From positions 1 through 64,000 of the forward strand of contig JBAJFG010000064.1 in assembly GCA_037903475.1 (NCBI GenBank): a stretch of DNA of 64,000 bases. Reading direction: 5' to 3'. The translations under genes and the position numbers were made by a program. Under the pieces are notes generated by a model. It saw only the letters and a list, made by a program, of their open reading frames with translations, had not been told where the DNA came from and did no database searches. The DNA is from Ancylostoma caninum (taxonomy: Eukaryota; Nematoda; Chromadorea; Rhabditida; Ancylostomatidae). Shown here one piece after another: positions 32,912 through 45,072 of this stretch (its first letter is position 1; every line of letters starts with the position of its first letter).

Positions 32912-34074
32912 AACTTAGGAGCTTAAGATTGCTGTGCTTTCACTTCCTCAGCTTTCACGCATCAATTCTTTCATCCATCTTAGTTAATCAGTTCTTGTTG
33001 TCTGCTCTTCAAACATCGGTGTAGTAAAACCTTACTCATACGCGAGAAATTCCAGCACTTCTTCCCATACTTCTTCGGTCACCTGGTTCACATACGAAGG
33101 ATCCTTTCGAATTTCTTGGTATTTCTGCAATGTATTGTCATATGTCTGGATGCAAATGTGGTTTCTCTATTATCAATATTAGTTGACCTTCATCATAGTT
33201 CTCTGCATGCGATCCTTGGTCGTCTTGTAAGGGATGCAGTGGTGTCCTAATCGAGGATCGACGAGAAATTCGTTTCCAACGACCTAGAATAGAAATCCTC
33301 ATTAACATTATCGATATTGGTTGGGTCACGTACCATGGCCACAACATGTTTCCCTTCCATCATGCAACCTCTGCATCGGAAAATGTCCGTGTTGTTGTTG
33401 GACCGGAAGTACATGTAAATGTAACACAATGGTCCTCCTGGAATGCTGTACCTTAAGATGGGCTTCTTCCCAAACAAACTTACCTCGAGTTCCCCATAAA
33501 ATCTTGGGGGACCTTCACCTTCGTCCACGTCTTCTTGAGATTCATTTGCTGAAAATTGAGAAGCAGCAAGAGCAATGGGGCGTGGGGGTGGAATAGTTGG
33601 TTGGATAGGTGCTAGACGCGAAGAAGATGGCGCCGTAGCTTGAGATGTAGGCATAGATTGAGCTGCAGTCGCGTAAAGCAAGGATGAAGGCTGCGACGTG
33701 CTAGCAGGGCGAATAGGAGCGCTCAAAATGCTACTCGAAATAGGTGCTGGACGCGAAGAAGATGGCGCATTAGCTTGAGACGTAGGCGCAGATTGAGCTG
33801 CAGTCGCGTAAAGCAAGGATGAAGGCTGGAACGTGCTAGCAGGGCGAATAGGAGCCCTCAAAATGCTACTCAAAATAGGTGTTGGCCGAGCGGGCTTACT
33901 AGCTGAAGATTTATGAGACGCAGAGAATGCTGTGGTTGTTTGAGGTAAAGATGAGGGCTGCGAATTAGAGCTGCTCGAAACGCCACAAAGAGAGAAGTCT
34001 TGGGGATCAACAACGTACAAGCCGTATATAGTGGACAAAGAAATATCGTTTTCTATCATCTTGAAATGAAACAC

Positions 34075-34869
34075 AGCGGCAAATAATCACAAAACCAAAA
34101 AACAAGCAACAAACAAAGAAAACAATGCGAGATGATAAGAAAAGCGCGCAAATCGTTGACGGAGTGTGTGGTAGGAAGTATGATAAAATCTTCCGAACAC
34201 GTGTGTATATATAGCTGTTTCGAATAGTGTTATCTCCTCATCGGCCATGACCCTTATCATTAACTTTTGCTTGTGGCTACCTGACACCTCAAATGCATAA
34301 CACCTTAACTGGTTATCACCTCGAATTGCCTGAGATGTAATGTGCTCAGTTCCTAATGCTCAGCGTAATCGTAATCCTGTTCTTAACGTCAGGATGGTAA
34401 GATCTGATTTAGGTTCTACGGCTGTCCTCAACGCCTGATCGTCATGCGACATCCCGTGACCAGGACCATTGTTGCAGCATTTCAGTTTAAAATCGTAGAA
34501 AGATAATTTCGCGATTCCCTAGCTCACCGTTTATTAGGAAGGCGATTCCAAGACAAAACAAATGCAAGATTACCGGACACCTCTGCTTCAGAATGATCGT
34601 GTTTGAAGTCATTAACTACTATCACCCAAGAATTCGTCCATCATTTGTTCGCGGCTCTACAAAAAGGTACTGAAAAGAGCTAGCCAGAATATTCAGGTTT
34701 TTTGAAGAGGAGGAAAAACCCTTTCAGGAGATCACACAATTTGGCTTAAAATCCTTCGAATTCCGCGAAAGAGTTATTTATTTGTGCATACCCAAAAACG
34801 GCAATTAACTTTGCACCAGTCTGATAGCTCACTATCCAAGTCATTTCGGAAATCCTGCACGGATCCTGG
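34075..34869. other. Upstream region of the MULE gene, no further gene seen
   Basis: On the minus strand, GTGTATATATAG about 120 nt before the exon-1 ATG could act as a TATA box. The ORF at 34087-34287 shows no known motif. Confidence 0.35.
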
Positions 34870-37200
34870 GTTAACGCAGCTTGTTTTTTTAGGCGACTCT
34901 TGGTAACAATGTGCTAGACCTTATTCTCAGCAGCGATCCAAAGTTGTATCTTATCTAAGAGTTGACACTCCTATCGGTTCCAGCGACCATTCCACAATAT
35001 TCTTCAACCTTGACTTCTGTACTGATAGGCCAACTCGCATTATCAAAGGAAATTACAAAGCAGCAAATTTCGAGGCTATTGTAGTTCACCCATGCGATAT
35101 GGATTGGCTTAGTTCTTCCGGTAGCACGTGCACTATAGATGGTAAGTACGAAATTTTTATTGCAGTGTTGAACCATTGCACTGACAGGTTCAACTCGACA
35201 ATTGAAGTACCCTTTGTGAAACCCCATTTACCTCCATATCTTAACGCGTTATTCCGTAAAAGATGTGAGGCTTGGTGGGGTGGAGGGGGGGAGGGGAGGA
35301 GAGGGACAAAAGGCGACGGAACAGCGGAAAACTGGAACAAATACAGAAACCTATGCAATTTCTTCGAGAAAAAATCGAGGAGAATCAGCAATTCTGTTGA
35401 GAAAAAGATTGTCAAATCCAGGAATAAGGGCGTCTTCTTCAAACACCTCAGAACTGAGTTGCAAAGTAAGCCTAAGATGGTAGTTCAGTTTTTAGATGAT
35501 GGAACAGGGTCAGAGATGATGACACCGAAAAGGCTGAAATCCTTGCTCATAATTTTGAGAAAGTTTTTGAACTCGACATTGGATATTCTGATAGTTGCTC
35601 ATTTTCTTCTTGTCCAGTGATGGGAGAATAATGGAAGATTCGCTTTGGTTTCAGGCAGGTGGAATATTAAAGCTGCTCTGTACTTGACCTTCTCCCTTTT
35701 CGGAGACTCCTAACCACATCCCGTTTGCATTTATTAAAAGTTTAGCTCCTTTTCTAGTCCGTCCTTTTTAATATCTCTTTAATCTGAGCTTCATGACAGC
35801 TGAAGTGTTTTCAAGGTGGAAAATTTCATACGCATGTCACCCTTATCCCAAGGAAGGCCCCAGACACCTCACCAAAAAAACAACTACCGTCCTAATAGGC
35901 ATAACGTCAATCTTCGCTAAGCTGTTTGAGAAGATTCTGAAGAAGAAGGTTGAATATCGTTTAGCTGAGCATTCTATTATTTCACCTGTTCAACATGTGT
36001 TTCAAAGAGGAAAGTCTACTATTACAGTCATGCTTCAATCTATTAATGATTGGACTTCTTCGTTGGACCAAGGGAGATGTACAAACATTGTATATTTTGA
36101 TTTTTCCAGATCCTTTGGTAAGGCCTCGCATGTCAAATTTTAAATTATCTCTAGTTGGCGTTCTTCCTCGAATCATCGCTTGGATATCCGCATTTCTCTC
36201 CGGACGTATCTTTAGGGTGCGTGTTAATTCGGCATTTCCGAACCGACGCCTGTGAAAAGTGAAGTGCCTCGGGGTGGCATCCTGTCACCTTTACTGTTCT
36301 TTATATTATCTTTACATATGAACTGCCCGCGCTGGTTATCTCGGCTAATGTTGGTTGTTGTACTTTTGTTGACGATGTTAAAATCTATGATTCCATTCCC
36401 AGTAACGATGACCATTGCGCTCAACGGAAAATCGTAAAGGTAGTTCATGAGTGGTCGCTCAACTGGGGCCTTCAGCTTTCTGAAGAGAAAACTAGGCTGC
36501 CCACTTAGGATCAAAAAGTCCTCGCTATAATTATAAACTTGGCGGAGTTCCTCTTCAGAAAGTAGAACAGGTTCAGGAGCGTGGTTTCCTTATGACAAAA
36601 GATTTAAATCCTGAAGAGTACTTATGTCGTCTCTAAGGCTTCTAGGGTAGTGCACAATATATTCCGTGCATCAACCACAAAAAGCACAGCTGTTCTACTA
36701 TGAGCTTGCAAAACCTAAAGTTATGTTCGCCCTTTGTTGGATTATGGTACGGTCATTTTCAACCCTAATAAACGGAAACTCATTAATAAGACCGAAAGTG
36801 TGCAGAATGGCTTCACTAGAAAATTAATGATCAGAGCAACAGGTTATCTCTACGAAAGAATTCCCTCCTCTGCAGAACTACACAAGTGCAAATGGACAGA
36901 AGTGTAAATCTTAACATACCTTTCCTTGCCTTTAGAAGACACAGATTCGATCTCGTCATGTATCACAAAATCATGCATAGTGAATAAGGTTTCAACCCCG
37001 TGGACGTCTGCGAATTCAGGTCTTCCATCACAAGAGGGGGCCTTCCCAAATAGTTATTCCGAGGGATAGATTGAATTGCAGAGCACATTTCTTCACAATT
37101 AATGCTGCTCCAGTTTATCTCAGGCTTAGTAGGAGGCGAATAATTCCGGCTAATGTAAGATCATTTAAGACACTGCTGAGTAAAACCCTTAGTCCGTAGA
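34870..37200 (+). pseudogene. CR1-like non-LTR retrotransposon (LINE), badly decayed
   Basis: Signatures occur in CR1 order but in all three phases. At 34905 GNNVLDLILSSDP marks the end of the endonuclease. DWLSSS...VPFVKPHLPPYLNALFRKR (35099-35270) is the linker, interrupted by a G-rich insertion near 35278-35300. IFAKLFEKILKK, QHVFQRGKSTITVML and IVYFDFSRSFGKASH (35900-36140) are RT blocks, the last a damaged DFSKAFD motif. EVPRGG...PLLFFIL follows at 36262. RRHRFDLVMYHKIMH and RSFKTLLSKTLSP near 36940-37200 are the C-terminal tail, ending with TAG at 37197-37199. Not functional. Confidence 0.7.
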
Positions 37201-37224
37201 TCAGTTCATTCCCGCTTCACTATT

Positions 37225-37693
37225 TAAAGGCAGCAGGAGCTGAAATTCTCGATTCTGAGCTGCGCTGCGGGTGGTGAACTACAGACTCAGCACATCATAA
37301 ACGTGAAACGAACATAGACAATGATGGCTTACCTGCAGAGAAAATGCAACATTCGTCGCGAACACGCCTGGCCGTGTTCGCGCGCGGACGAGTTTTCCCC
37401 GGCGCGAAAGCCATTGCGGCGCATGGTTTTGGCCGTGTCTCGCCATGAAACCCTGTGAATTGAATGCATTTCGTTTTCCCTTTGCGCCAAACCACGCACC
37501 GCAATGGCTTTTGCGCTGGGGAAAACTCGTCCGCGCGCGAACACGGCCAGGCGTGTTCGCGACGACTGTTCCATTTTCTCTGCAGGTAAGCCATCATTGT
37601 CTGTGTTCGTTTCACATTCATGATGTGCTGAGTCTGTACTTCATCAACCACAGCTCAGCTCGGAGTCGAGGATTTCAGCTCTTGCTGCCTTTA
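37225..37693. mobile_element. 469-bp foldback of the AAGGCAGCA family
   Basis: Ends TAAAGGCAGCAGGAGC and complement. The arms run nearly to the centre (CGAACACGCCTGGCCGTG and complement), so the whole element can fold back on itself. Short relative of 12526-14395. Target duplication not clear. Confidence 0.75.
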
Positions 37694-38496
37694 ATATTCT
37701 TTAATGTTTCCTTCAAGAGACGGGATATGGTTGGCTAACATTCTCGTAATGTCTTGCTCACTGTCTCATTCAACCAGCTCCTCCAAGACGCGTTAGCAAG
37801 GCATGATGTCTGATCCAATCATGAAGGCTGCAAACTAGCCACACTCCAGAATGGCTGCGTGAATTGCAGACTGTGCGCTTACCGTAATCCACGCCTAAAT
37901 TAAATATTTTCGGGGTTCCCAATGGCGCTGGATGGGTTTTCGAGCACTTTTTTGTTTGCTTTCTGGCATATTTCGAGTGCTTTATAGAATTTTAGGTCCG
38001 AAGTCACATTTGTTTACTCGTTTGAGTAGGTTTTTGAGGAATCAGCCTTTGTTTTGCTTACAACTTATAGTCTGAAGGAGCGTAGTTGAAATATGTTTAC
38101 TGTAACAGTGCTCACCAGCAATTTGTGCAAGTCTAAGATCGATGTGTTACTCGGAGAACTTCCCTTCGAAAGGAATTCGGTGCAAAAATAGGTAGAAACA
38201 CCTTTACCTCGATGGAGTTGAGGAAGTTATCGCCTTCACTGAGCATGCTGAAACCGTTGTAAAGAATTAATAAGCAGCGAAGCTAACACGTGAAGCACGT
38301 TTCAAACACAATTTCTATCAAATTCTTTTCCGGAAAGAATTTCGGTAGTTTCTTTCTGATGGTGTCTTCTTATTACTATGCTGATCATGGAAGATACATG
38401 ATACACTTATATGGGAAGCGTGTGGTATTTTCTTGAAAGTTAGTGCTTCCTTCTTTCCAGGCGCTGGCGTTGTAGAGAATCCATTTATTGTTACAG

Positions 38497-38726
38497 TCTG
38501 TCCGAAACGACGAGTCCGCACACGCACGCGGGGATCAAGAGGCGGCCACGCTTGTGAGCACTCCAAGTCATTATCTCTGATCTGCGTATCACGTTTCATC
38601 ATTATCATCATGGTATTGACCAATGATTTGGCAGTGACATGGGCGACTTGGCAGCTAACAGCATACGTCCCAGACGCGCCGTTTTTCGATCCCCGCGTGC
38701 GGTGGCGGACTCGTCGTTTCGACAGA
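38497..38726. repeat. Foldback with 40-bp arms
   Basis: 38497-38537 and 38686-38726 are complementary (CGAAACGACGAGTCCGC, CGCACGCGGGGATC). The long minus-strand frame across it (38318-38887) has no motif and is not called. Confidence 0.65.
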
Positions 38727-39660
38727 GTGTAGTGGCTCTTGTACACTGAACGTGCGTCCATGCTCCACATTTTCGCCTGCTGGAGGCTATGAATTGGTTG
38801 CAGTGGAAACTGGACTGTGTCTGTGAATCCGTTTGCCATTTCCCCAACGAGCAAAGAGTCAATCGCCCTGCCAATTCCTAGTAGCATGTTGACACAGAAA
38901 AGGTGACAGTACCTTTAATGAATCGTAATACTGACAATCGAGTAACTGCACCACAAAAACCAAGGAAAATTATAACAGTATAAAGTTTGTCCGCACGAAT
39001 GCCTTGCTACATATCGATGATGGACGAACACCTTTCATCACCTATCAGTTGGAAAAGTGTTAAGATGTCATAATGTATATACCCCGACATTCGGTAAGAT
39101 TTCAAGGAATTCGTCAATCACAATCAGTGAGAGGCCGAGAGAGTCATAATTATCGAACAGTATGTGGGAAGTTAGGCAGTTCTCAACAAGATGCGAACGA
39201 GCTGCGAGACAAATTCCACTATTTCTTTTCGTATAAATAGTCAGCCACTTTGGCTGGGGTTTCATTAAACGATGACCAGGTAAACCTGTGAGAGTTAGCG
39301 CAATTGGTTATTGCGAAGACTACACAACATTAGGAAGCTAACATTAGTTCGAGGAACGAAGAAGGATTGGCGGGAGGATGTGAGAGAATACCAACATACA
39401 TGATATACATACATATAAAGTACGGTAAAGGTTATAAAAATAGTAGATGCGATCTTTGTTCGCCTCCAAAAGCATGGGAAGGATGATACATATTTCTATG
39501 ATGAGCTCCCTTTTAAAACTTAACTGTGAACAGAACCAGCACTGATCACTCGTACATCTGCTCAATTTACAGATTAAATGTGAATATGGACCTAAAATTC
39601 CATGAAACACTCAAAATATGCCAGAGCAGACAAAGAAGTATTCAAAATGCCCATCTAGAG

Positions 39661-41078
39661 GGGTGTGGGTCATGATGAGGCAAAAGTGGGTGGGCAATGT
39701 GTCTGCGATTGGTTCAATGAAACCCGGCGTTTTCGAAACACACAACAGTGAAAACGGACCGTCGCGCCGCGTCGGCATGCGGCGCGGCCAACTTTTGGCT
39801 CCAGAGCGCGGCAATCACCGTACAGTTGAGACGTTTGCTCACTGTTGCGCATGTTTCGCCCTTCGAAGCAACGTTCCCCATTGTTTATGAGATTTTTTCT
39901 TTGTGAAGCCCCCGAAGCACCCTAGTAATGACCGAAGGAGTCTCCGAGGAGGGCAACTTGTGTTTCTTCTTTCATTTATCTCTAATGTGAGTGTCTTTAC
40001 CCTATCTTCATGTGAACAAACTTTATCATTGCTCCAAATTTGCATATTTCCATTGAGAAGGTTAACTTTAAAGCAGTTTTTAAGTGTTGTGCTTCATTTC
40101 TTCGCAGCTATGGAGCCCGGCCGCTTAATCGTTGGATGTTTAAGGGGAAGCAGCATCTGAATCTAGATTATTTTTAACAAGGAGTCATCTTCAACTAAAA
40201 GGAACGTCAGTGCGAAAGCAAAAATAGACATGAGAAATCATAACTTCTCGATAATCACAAAAGGAGAACTATGATGAACTCTAACGATGTAGTTTATATG
40301 ACGAGTAGGCAAAAAACTCAAGTATCAAGAGCCTGGAGCTACGGCTATGCTTAAGTACGCAGTTCACAAAAAAATTCTAGTGGGATGGAGTAAGCAAAGT
40401 AAATAAGGAAGGGTCTATATGACAGCTGTAGCTATATATGCTACACGATAGCATGGACCTGTGAAAGAAAATGTTAAACTGTGGTGGCCACTCATTACCA
40501 GGGTGCAGCGGAAGATCTACAAAACAAAAATCTCATAAGCAAAGCGGAACGGTGATTCGAAGAGCGAAGATTTTGCTTCAAAGTTAACCTTCCCAATGGA
40601 AATATGCAAATTTGGAGCAATAATAAAGTTTGTTCACATGAAGATAGGGTAAAGACACTCACATTAAAGATAAATGAAAGAAGAAGCACAAGTTGCCCTC
40701 CTCCGGGACTCCTTCGACCATTGATAGGGTGCTTCGGGGGTTTCACAAAGAAAAAATCTCATAAACAATGCGGAACTTTGCTTCGAAGGACGAAACATGC
40801 GCAACAGTGAGCAAACGTCTCAACTGTACGGTGATTGCCGCGCTCTAAAATCAAAAGTTGGCCGCGCCGCGTGCCGACGCGGCGCGACGGTCCGTTTTCA
40901 CTGTTGTGTGTTTCGAAAACGCCATGAAACCCTCGCTCCGCCCTTCAGGACCTACTCGCACTGATTCGCGCGCGATTTCACCGTACTTGCCCATGCAAAT
41001 TTGAATGTAAGTGGGAACGAGTCGACGCCGAAGGGCGGGAAGGCGCCGCCCCATTTTGCCTCATCATGACCCACACCC
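39661..41078. mobile_element. hAT-like MITE carrying a nested 1.2-kb foldback
   Basis: Same ends and same flanking interior as the 211-bp MITE at 12014-12224. TCTAGAG lies at both junctions (39654-39660, 41081-41087), a 7-8-bp duplication allowing one mismatch. The extra 1.2 kb is the element at 39726-40923. Confidence 0.75.
39726..40923. mobile_element. 1198-bp foldback with exact 9-bp target duplication (MULE-like)
   Basis: Ends GGCGTTTTCGAAACACACAA and complement. Arms of about 350-400 bp are inverted copies (39726-40078 and 40573-40923), with a spacer of about 490 bp. ATGAAACCC stands at 39717-39725 and 40924-40932. Nine-base duplications and long TIRs are MULE traits. No transposase inside. 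Confidence 0.85.
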
Positions 41079-41188
41079 AGTCTAGAGCCGTTTGGAACCC
41101 TAAAAATATTTAAGTTAGGCGTGGATTACGGTAGGCGCACAGTCTGCAATTGCACGCAGCCATTCTGGTGTGTGGCTAGTTTGCAGCC

Positions 41189-41707
41189 CTCCCCAATCAT
41201 GATGCACTTTCCAAGCTTTCTAATATTTTTGGGATTTCTTCTATTGACAACAATAAAAGAGTAATATATGAAAATAGTTGTTTGTATTGATGCGCAATAC
41301 AGATCAGGGCGCAGGTTTCAGGGCTTTGATCTACCTTGATCTATTTTCAGAAATACATGGTGTGAACCATCGCGAATCCGTTTAGCAACAACCTATTTGG
41401 AGTAGAAGAAGTGACGCTTCTACATCAGTATTTTAAGGGCATGCTGGGGTTTCCATTGGTTGTAATATGTAGTAACACGAAAGACATCGGCAAGAATTCG
41501 AAGATGAAATTGAATAATGAATGCAGTTAAAATGGCTATTTGCATACGTAGTTATGAGAAGGACAAACATGTTTTTTCTACTGAAAAATTCATGCCACTT
41601 TCTGTTTGATTCAAATTATCATCAGAAGTGACTTCGCCGACTTTTTCGCTTACGAATCGGTGAAAACACCCAAGCAAAGCCAGGAATGCCATCTGGTAAT
41701 GAATATA
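41189..41707. other. Short intergenic stretch, nothing recognised
   Basis: AT-rich, no gene, no repeat structure seen. Confidence 0.4.
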
Positions 41708-41708
41708 T

Positions 41709-42115
41709 AAGGTTGTTGCGAAATTAATTGCCGTTTTTTGGGCATACTCCATTGAACTTTTCTTCTCTGCCCAATTCAAGCAACTTCAACCCAGTTCATG
41801 TTATCTTTGGTAGGACTTTTCCTCCTCTTTCAAGTGCTGCTTGAATATTCTGGCTAGCTCTTTCCTGAAGGTTTTTATGAAGTCGAGGCCAAATCATGAG
41901 CCGACGTGATTTTCGGGTGATTATGGTTCATGACATCAAACTCGACCACTCTTTGTCGGAAGTATGCTGCAATCTTCCATTTGTTTTGGCTTAGAATCGC
42001 CTTCCAAATGGGCTGTGAGCTATTCGATCCCAAATTTTTCTTCCGTCGATTTTGATCCCTAAAGAAACAATGGTCGTGACCACAGGTTGTTCCCTGACGA
42101 TTAAGCGTTGGGAAC
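41709..42115 (-). pseudogene. Truncated Tc1/mariner-style element
   Basis: Begins with the GGTTGTTGCGAAATTAATTG terminal repeat also seen near 55905 and, diverged, at 23484. The minus-strand frames that follow (stop-rich, e.g. 42123-41875) may be a transposase 3' end but no catalytic D could be assigned. It is cut on the right by the BEL LTR at 42116. Confidence 0.4.
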
Positions 42116-42329
42116 TGTGGCACTAGGAATCTCCTAAGTGCCAGCGGTGGATGAGCAGTGGAGTAGGTAATTGAGGGTTCTCAATTACCGGAATACCAGA
42201 GATGATTTGACTGCAGACGACTTGCCCTAGTTAGTAGACGACCGTACAGGACACAACTTGAGGTGGAACTGTTCATCTCAGGCCACAACAAAAATGCACA
42301 ACAGGCACGGACAGGTCGCGATTGCGACA
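42116..42329 (-). repeat. 3' LTR of the BEL/Pao element
   Basis: Element-strand start TGTCGCAATCGCGACC, end GTGCCACA (TG...CA). It matches 54788-55029 apart from an indel of about 25 bp. A G/C-rich tract (CGCCGGCGGCAG) precedes it in polypurine-tract position. Confidence 0.7.
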
Positions 42330-43098
42330 CTGCCGCCGGCGACACGAATATGACACAATTTAGATCCTTGATTGTCGCATCAGCTTGGATTGAAGTTGCT
42401 GGAGGTGGGTGCAGTTGTTGAATGGTGAGTTGACGGCAGGCGACGTTGGAGTGGTGGTGGATTGGCGGGCGATTGTGGGCGATGGAGAGCGATGATGGGC
42501 GAGTGTGGGCGACATCGAGCGACATCAACGGAACAGGATTCGGCAGGGAGTAGGGGACAACGGTGATTGGTTGCCCAATCACCGCATCGCCCAACTGCGG
42601 CCGTGGCTTGCTCAGTTCTGAAATTATGAACTTATTCGCTGTTATGAGCAAACAGCATTCAAATGAGCCAACCTTTCTCCTCTTGAATGAGTGATTCCCT
42701 CCTCTGGATGGACATAGGAGGACATTGTGAGCACGGCTGCTGATCTGGCACGTTATCCCGCACTCCTCACGATGTTTCGGCTACAGGCACTTCTCGCACA
42801 GCTGCCTCATGGATGCCTGGATAGCACGAGACACCGGGTCGGGGTAGCGGCAGCACCGACTGGTGACGTGCTGATCCTTATTGTCCTCATATGCACAAAA
42901 TGCGCAATTTGAGCGCGGAGTCGACCGCTCCAGAAGGGTCTCCATAACCCTATCGTACGCCTGCAGCTTCGCCTCCATTCGGTGGACTGCCTCGAACTTC
43001 GTTTCCATCAGCATGCTCATGTGAGCAAAACGCTCGTTCAGCTCCTTGACGGCGTCCAACAGCGGCTCGATGTGGATTGCGAAGGCGACCTCGTCCAT
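42181..43098 (-). pseudogene. Zinc-knuckle (gag-like) frame downstream of env, one in-frame TAG
   Basis: From ATG at 43098 the protein has a coiled-coil-like N-terminus (about 75 residues, HIEPLLDAVKELNERFAHM), then Cys/His motifs in the spacing of BEL gag knuckles: CAFC...H...CC, then CEKCL, TAG (42783-42781), and in the same frame PKHREEC...C...HNVLLC. The frame then stays open through a Pro/His-rich stretch into the LTR, ending at 42181. A TATA-like CATAAATAGG lies about 50 nt upstream of the ATG. It may be a separate gag-derived gene, or the gag of a non-autonomous element sharing this LTR. Without the TAG it would be 305 codons. Confidence 0.55.
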
Positions 43099-43307
43099 AA
43101 CGACAGCGATTGATGAAATGGGTGACGTAGTGACTTCTCACCGCCTATTTATGTGCATGAAAGTGACCTGGCCGTCTTGTTTGCGATTTGTATAGATAAG
43201 ATTTTATCCTTAGAAGGTGTGGGTGCTTGATATCCTCTGGTGCATTCAAGTGTGATCATGTAGGGTGCATGCTGTGCGATTGATAATCAAGTGTGCGGCA
43301 TTTTTCT

Positions 43308-44675
43308 TCAGATCTCGTGTCGGCAGAGCCGAACTGTCACGGTCAAAAGAGTACCCGCTGTTTTTACGATGCACTGTATACAAATAAGAAGTATTTTACA
43401 GACTATGAGAATAGCTACAGGTCCAAAGAAATATGTGGACACTGTAAGAAGTATTGTAGTTCCGAAAATCGCTGTAGCGAGTTTCCAGTGATTCTTGATG
43501 ATATTAATAAGAGGGTGGAGGTCTGGTAGGCTGAATTCTTCAAACCAATCGAAATGTTTTGACCATGTGGATAGAGATGTCTCCGTGATTTGCACCTGAC
43601 CCATTCTTGTGGTGAAATGTAGAGTTCCTGAGAGGTTTATCTCCACAGTTTCTCTGTTGCATTCCGCATGACATTTTAGATTGACGATGGCACGATTGAA
43701 TTCGAGCGAAAGAGTTGTGTTTTTTCCATGTGGTCCGCATTGTACCGAAAAAACATTGTCTTCACATTGGATCGCAATCCATGCCGGGTAACTGGTCTGG
43801 CATTTCACTAGAACTTGAGCACCTTCCATGCAATTATAGCACCCTGTAAGGTTGTCCATGGAGATGGAACAGTCTTGTTCGAGTATGTAGTCAGCCGAAT
43901 TTATCAACGACTTTGAGTTGATAGAGATTACAATTTCTCCTTCTACCGAATTCGTGAGTAGTTCATTGTCATAGACGTATGTCATTGAAAATGGAGTTTG
44001 TATTGGAAGTAAGTTCGAACTGTCGTTTTTTATGTCTGAAATTGCCTCCTTAGGACATTGACACCTCGTTAGCGGATTTTGCGCATTGCATGAACAAATA
44101 ATGCGATTTATGCACTTGTTGAACTCCGTTGAGGCCATGATCGCGGAGGAGCATTCTACAGGAAGTCTGTAATCCTCTGGAATGGCTAGTGCTTCATATC
44201 TAGATATGGCGAAACGTCTATTCATTATGGCAATTTGAGGTTTCTGCACTGAAATCGCCGTGATTTCATAGTCGTCGACCTTTTGAGTTATGTAAGGCAC
44301 CAAAACTATGTTCTTTTTGAATTTTTTATTGTACAATGTTATCCGAATTTCCAATCGTATTGTTGGATTCCATTCGGAGCAATCGATAACCTCGTATACC
44401 TTATCGGTCAGCGGTATGTGCGTGACCTTATAGAACGAGCACGCCGGTAAGGGCAATAAACAGCCGCAGGCAATGCCTCCGCATGAGTGGTCACACCCTA
44501 CGTAGCCTGGATAGCTATTAGCCATTGATAGTTCCTCTATTGTGCTATTCGGTGATAGTGTTGAGCACACATTTCCAGTGCACGATCCCGCTTCAGCACA
44601 GCTTATTATGCTATATACTGTATTCTTGGTATTCCTTGTGAAGAATAGTGTTCTTTTCGCACATTTCATGTTCAT
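43308..44675 (-). pseudogene. env: Envelope, Gc-like (fusion) part, 455-codon frame
   Basis: Class II fusion-glycoprotein-like ectodomain resembling phlebovirus G2/Gc. A Cys-rich block near residues 55-80 (CDHSCGGIACGC) matches the family's conserved region, with many further Cys, several N-x-S/T sites, and a C-terminal membrane segment (about residues 405-440) followed by a short tail. In relatives the protein mediates membrane fusion. This reading frame is open, but it is separated from the env 5' part by the 3.0-kb element at 44780-47807, and its first ATG is internal to the old gene. No function is expected. Confidence 0.8.
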
Positions 44676-44779
44676 CGGGAATTCCTGACTTCAATGATTC
44701 CAACCGTGTTATTTCCATGCACAATGCTTGTGCAAAGGTTGACTTGAGCTTTGTTGAATAGAATTTCTCGATTTTATTC

Positions 44780-45066
44780 TATCATCGACAGATCGATGAT
44801 CCTTGTAGTACTCATGTTTACCGCCGATACTGTACCTCCTGTGGAGGGGGCGGAGCTGACCCGTCTCGGGCTAGAGATACTTGTTCCTAGTCAGAATGAT
44901 GCTGTAAGCCCTACGAGGCGCTCCTTACTCACTTCTCACTTTGCTCTCTATCTCCTGTACAGTCATTAATAAATATATCATCCACTGAACCATCGCATTT
45001 ACTGCGCATTCGGACACTATTAGTCCAAGAGTCTAAGGCGCCACCATCCGCCAATTAAGTTGCCAC
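44780..45066 (+). repeat. 5' LTR of the BEL derivative
   Basis: 287 bp, identical to 47521-47807. AATAAA near 44971. Begins with the palindrome ATCATCGACAGATCGATGAT. Confidence 0.85.
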
Positions 45067-45072
45067 ATTTTT

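Larger units (their letters stand above)
25310..34074 (-). pseudogene. Mutator-like (MULE) transposase gene, about 11 exons, split by two PLE insertions
   Basis: Exons on the minus strand: 34074-33334, 33283-33188, 33145-33036, 30239-30156, 30103-29959, 29903-29781, 29713-29567, a decayed exon ending at 25935, 25882-25676, 25620-25509 and 25444-25310. Introns of 42-67 nt are GT...AG and keep phase. Exon 1 has Pro/Ser-rich tandem repeats of about 37 residues, then a zinc-finger-like FRCRGC. Later exons give the MULE core: TKKTAASYRIIF, the catalytic LDFEKAAINAAKQ, GIPFLPEDLVSRV, KEFLPYLHTTWLEGPF and RTTNLAEAFH. One PLE sits in intron 3, the other cuts the exon right after the DFE motif. A frameshift after LWCKW and a stop before WWNTLKG mean the gene is dead. 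It could once have been an autonomous element or a domesticated copy; TIRs were not found. Confidence 0.75.
37826..41188. mobile_element. 3.4-kb non-coding element with 95-bp TIRs, host of nested insertions
   Basis: 37826-37920 and 41094-41188 are inverted copies (GGCTGCAAACTAGCCACAC at the outer ends, about 90% alike). The interior has no transposase. It contains the foldback 38497-38726 and the MITE 39661-41078, which itself contains a third element. Unclassified superfamily; no target duplication seen. Confidence 0.6.

Noticed and set aside
38318..38887. 189-codon minus-strand ORF
   Set aside because: It runs through the arms of a foldback repeat and shows no domain.
39285..39320. tRNA A-box-like GTTAGCGCAATTGGTTA
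   Set aside because: No T arm or acceptor stem at the right distance.
44751..44969. ORF repeated at 47483-47710 as a gene pair
   Set aside because: Both lie in the two identical LTRs of the BEL derivative.
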